Positions 63,431 to 64,000 of a DNA stretch of 64,000 nt are shown here, one piece after another. Under the pieces are notes generated by a model. The model did not search any database and was not told where the DNA came from. It saw only the letters and a program-made list of their open reading frames with translations. A program made the translations under genes and the position numbers. Within the stretch, counting starts at the first letter, position 1. Each line of letters starts with the position of its first letter. Source of the stretch: an uncultured Acholeplasmatales bacterium. GTDB taxonomy: Bacteria; Bacillota_I; Bacilli_A; Acholeplasmatales; Anaeroplasmataceae. The stretch lies in the NCBI GenBank assembly GCA_944324805.1, contig CALUXS010000004.1, positions 120,382 to 184,381 of the forward strand. The letters run 5' to 3'.

Positions 63431-64000
63431 CTAAAATTTAATCACATAATCTTCAATTAATATTTCATTAGAATAAATATAGTTTAAAATAGGAGTTTCA
63501 ACTGTAGATTGTCCTAATGAAGAATCAACAATTATTCCTGTTTTATAAACCTCAACCATACTATTCCATCTCGTCTTAAAATCCCAAAAAGAATCCGTTT
63601 TATAGTCATCATTTAAATTAAATAAAATTGTAAACCATTCATATAAATACTCATACCACTTCATCTCACGTTTTAACGATTCATTCATAGTCACATTAAT
63701 AGCAAACGAATAATCTTCTCCTGTTATCGTTTTTACATTTAATTTATAAACTCCTACATTAAACGTATCATACTCACCTAAAACATCAGTTATTGACTCT
63801 TTTGTTATTCCTAAAACTTTTGCTGCATATTCTTTAATTTGTTCAGTTGTCAAAGACACACCTTTTTCCAAAACAATAAAATAGTCATTTAAAATAACAT
63901 CAGGTGCCATTCTATCTTCTACCATAATATTAACTGATTTAGATATCTCATTATTTGACTTATCTTTAGCTTTAATTGTAACAGGATATGTACCTACTAC
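63431..64000 (-). CDS. Ig-like domain protein (5' part outside window)
   Basis: The frame stays open to the right edge: 25 more codons before the first internal Met read VVGTYPVTIKAKDKSNNEIS, a DUF5011-type Ig-like strand pattern. The visible part is about 189 residues. A second Ig-like segment (residues about 35-95 of the visible part) has YKLNVKTITGEDYSFAINV. No anchor is seen at the C-terminus. Within the phage-like module it is a candidate host-binding or tip protein. Confidence 0.65.
   Translation of the reverse strand, partial: VVGTYPVTIKAKDKSNNEISKSVNIMVEDRMAPDVILNDYFIVLEKGVSLTTEQIKEYAAKVLGITKESITDVLGEYDTFNVGVYKLNVKTITGEDYSFAINVTMNESLKREMKWYEYLYEWFTILFNLNDDYKTDSFWDFKTRWNSMVEVYKTGIIVDSSLGQSTVETPILNYIYSNEILIEDYVIKF

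Overview
The window is about 70% A+T. It uses TGA as a stop codon: the NusG-II-like gene ends in TGA inside an ATGA overlap, and the small gene before rnfB and the ANTAR gene also end in TGA. Lipoproteins carry classical Bacillota lipoboxes and there is a T-box leader. Together this suggests an anaerobic, probably gut-dwelling, low-GC Bacillota/Mollicutes-related bacterium with the standard bacterial code. Nearly all genes lie on the minus strand, so operons read from high to low coordinates.

Region 1 (1-21,650) is a carbohydrate-use locus. An RpiR-type regulator (20,831-21,646) stands beside a promoter with an RpiR-like palindrome. That promoter opens a long operon: membrane protein, MsmK-type ATPase, two lectin-like lipoproteins, an LplA-type binding protein, two CUT1 permeases, an SGNH hydrolase, a DUF4127 protein, a ROK kinase, NanE, a GH13 glucosidase, a Gfo/Idh/MocA oxidoreductase, a CE2-like esterase, an NAGPA-type phosphodiester glycosidase, a GHL10 hydrolase and a secreted metallophosphoesterase that runs off the left edge. 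NanE plus a ROK kinase points to N-acetylmannosamine as an intermediate.

Region 2 (21,790-35,820) couples nitrogen and membrane redox. An ANTAR-domain protein heads an rnfCDGEAB operon that continues into a flavin transferase (ApbE), a NusG-II-like protein and a Gx-type membrane protein. RnfG is 1,423 aa and carries about ten FMN-binding modules instead of one. The ApbE gene holds an exact in-frame tandem duplication of 1,130 bp. RnfB is only 111 aa and lacks its ferredoxin domains. Downstream, glnA has its own promoter and a leader terminator preceded by two hexaloop hairpins of the ANTAR-target type.

Region 3 (35,900-47,860) holds ordinary accessory genes: a TetR-controlled pair of membrane proteins, a TetR/MATE pair in which the MATE carries a cytidylate-kinase-like domain, a surface protein, a T-box-controlled amino-acid ABC transporter, and an AraC regulator with a methyltransferase.

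Region 4 (47,860-57,660) is a graveyard of mobile elements: a broken tyrosine recombinase, a broken RelB/YafQ toxin-antitoxin pair and a second remnant of it, a 21-bp iteron array next to a GTC-rich array, an orphan structured RNA, a decayed metalloprotease, a DUF234 ATPase, and two copies of a 16-bp tRNA-3'-end-like sequence.

Region 5 (57,985-64,000, open at the right edge) looks like an inovirus-like (filamentous phage) prophage: an HUH replication initiator, a Zot-like membrane ATPase, several small membrane proteins including a 43-aa coat-like peptide, two secreted structural proteins, and a 40-nt alternating purine-pyrimidine GC-rich element next to rep.
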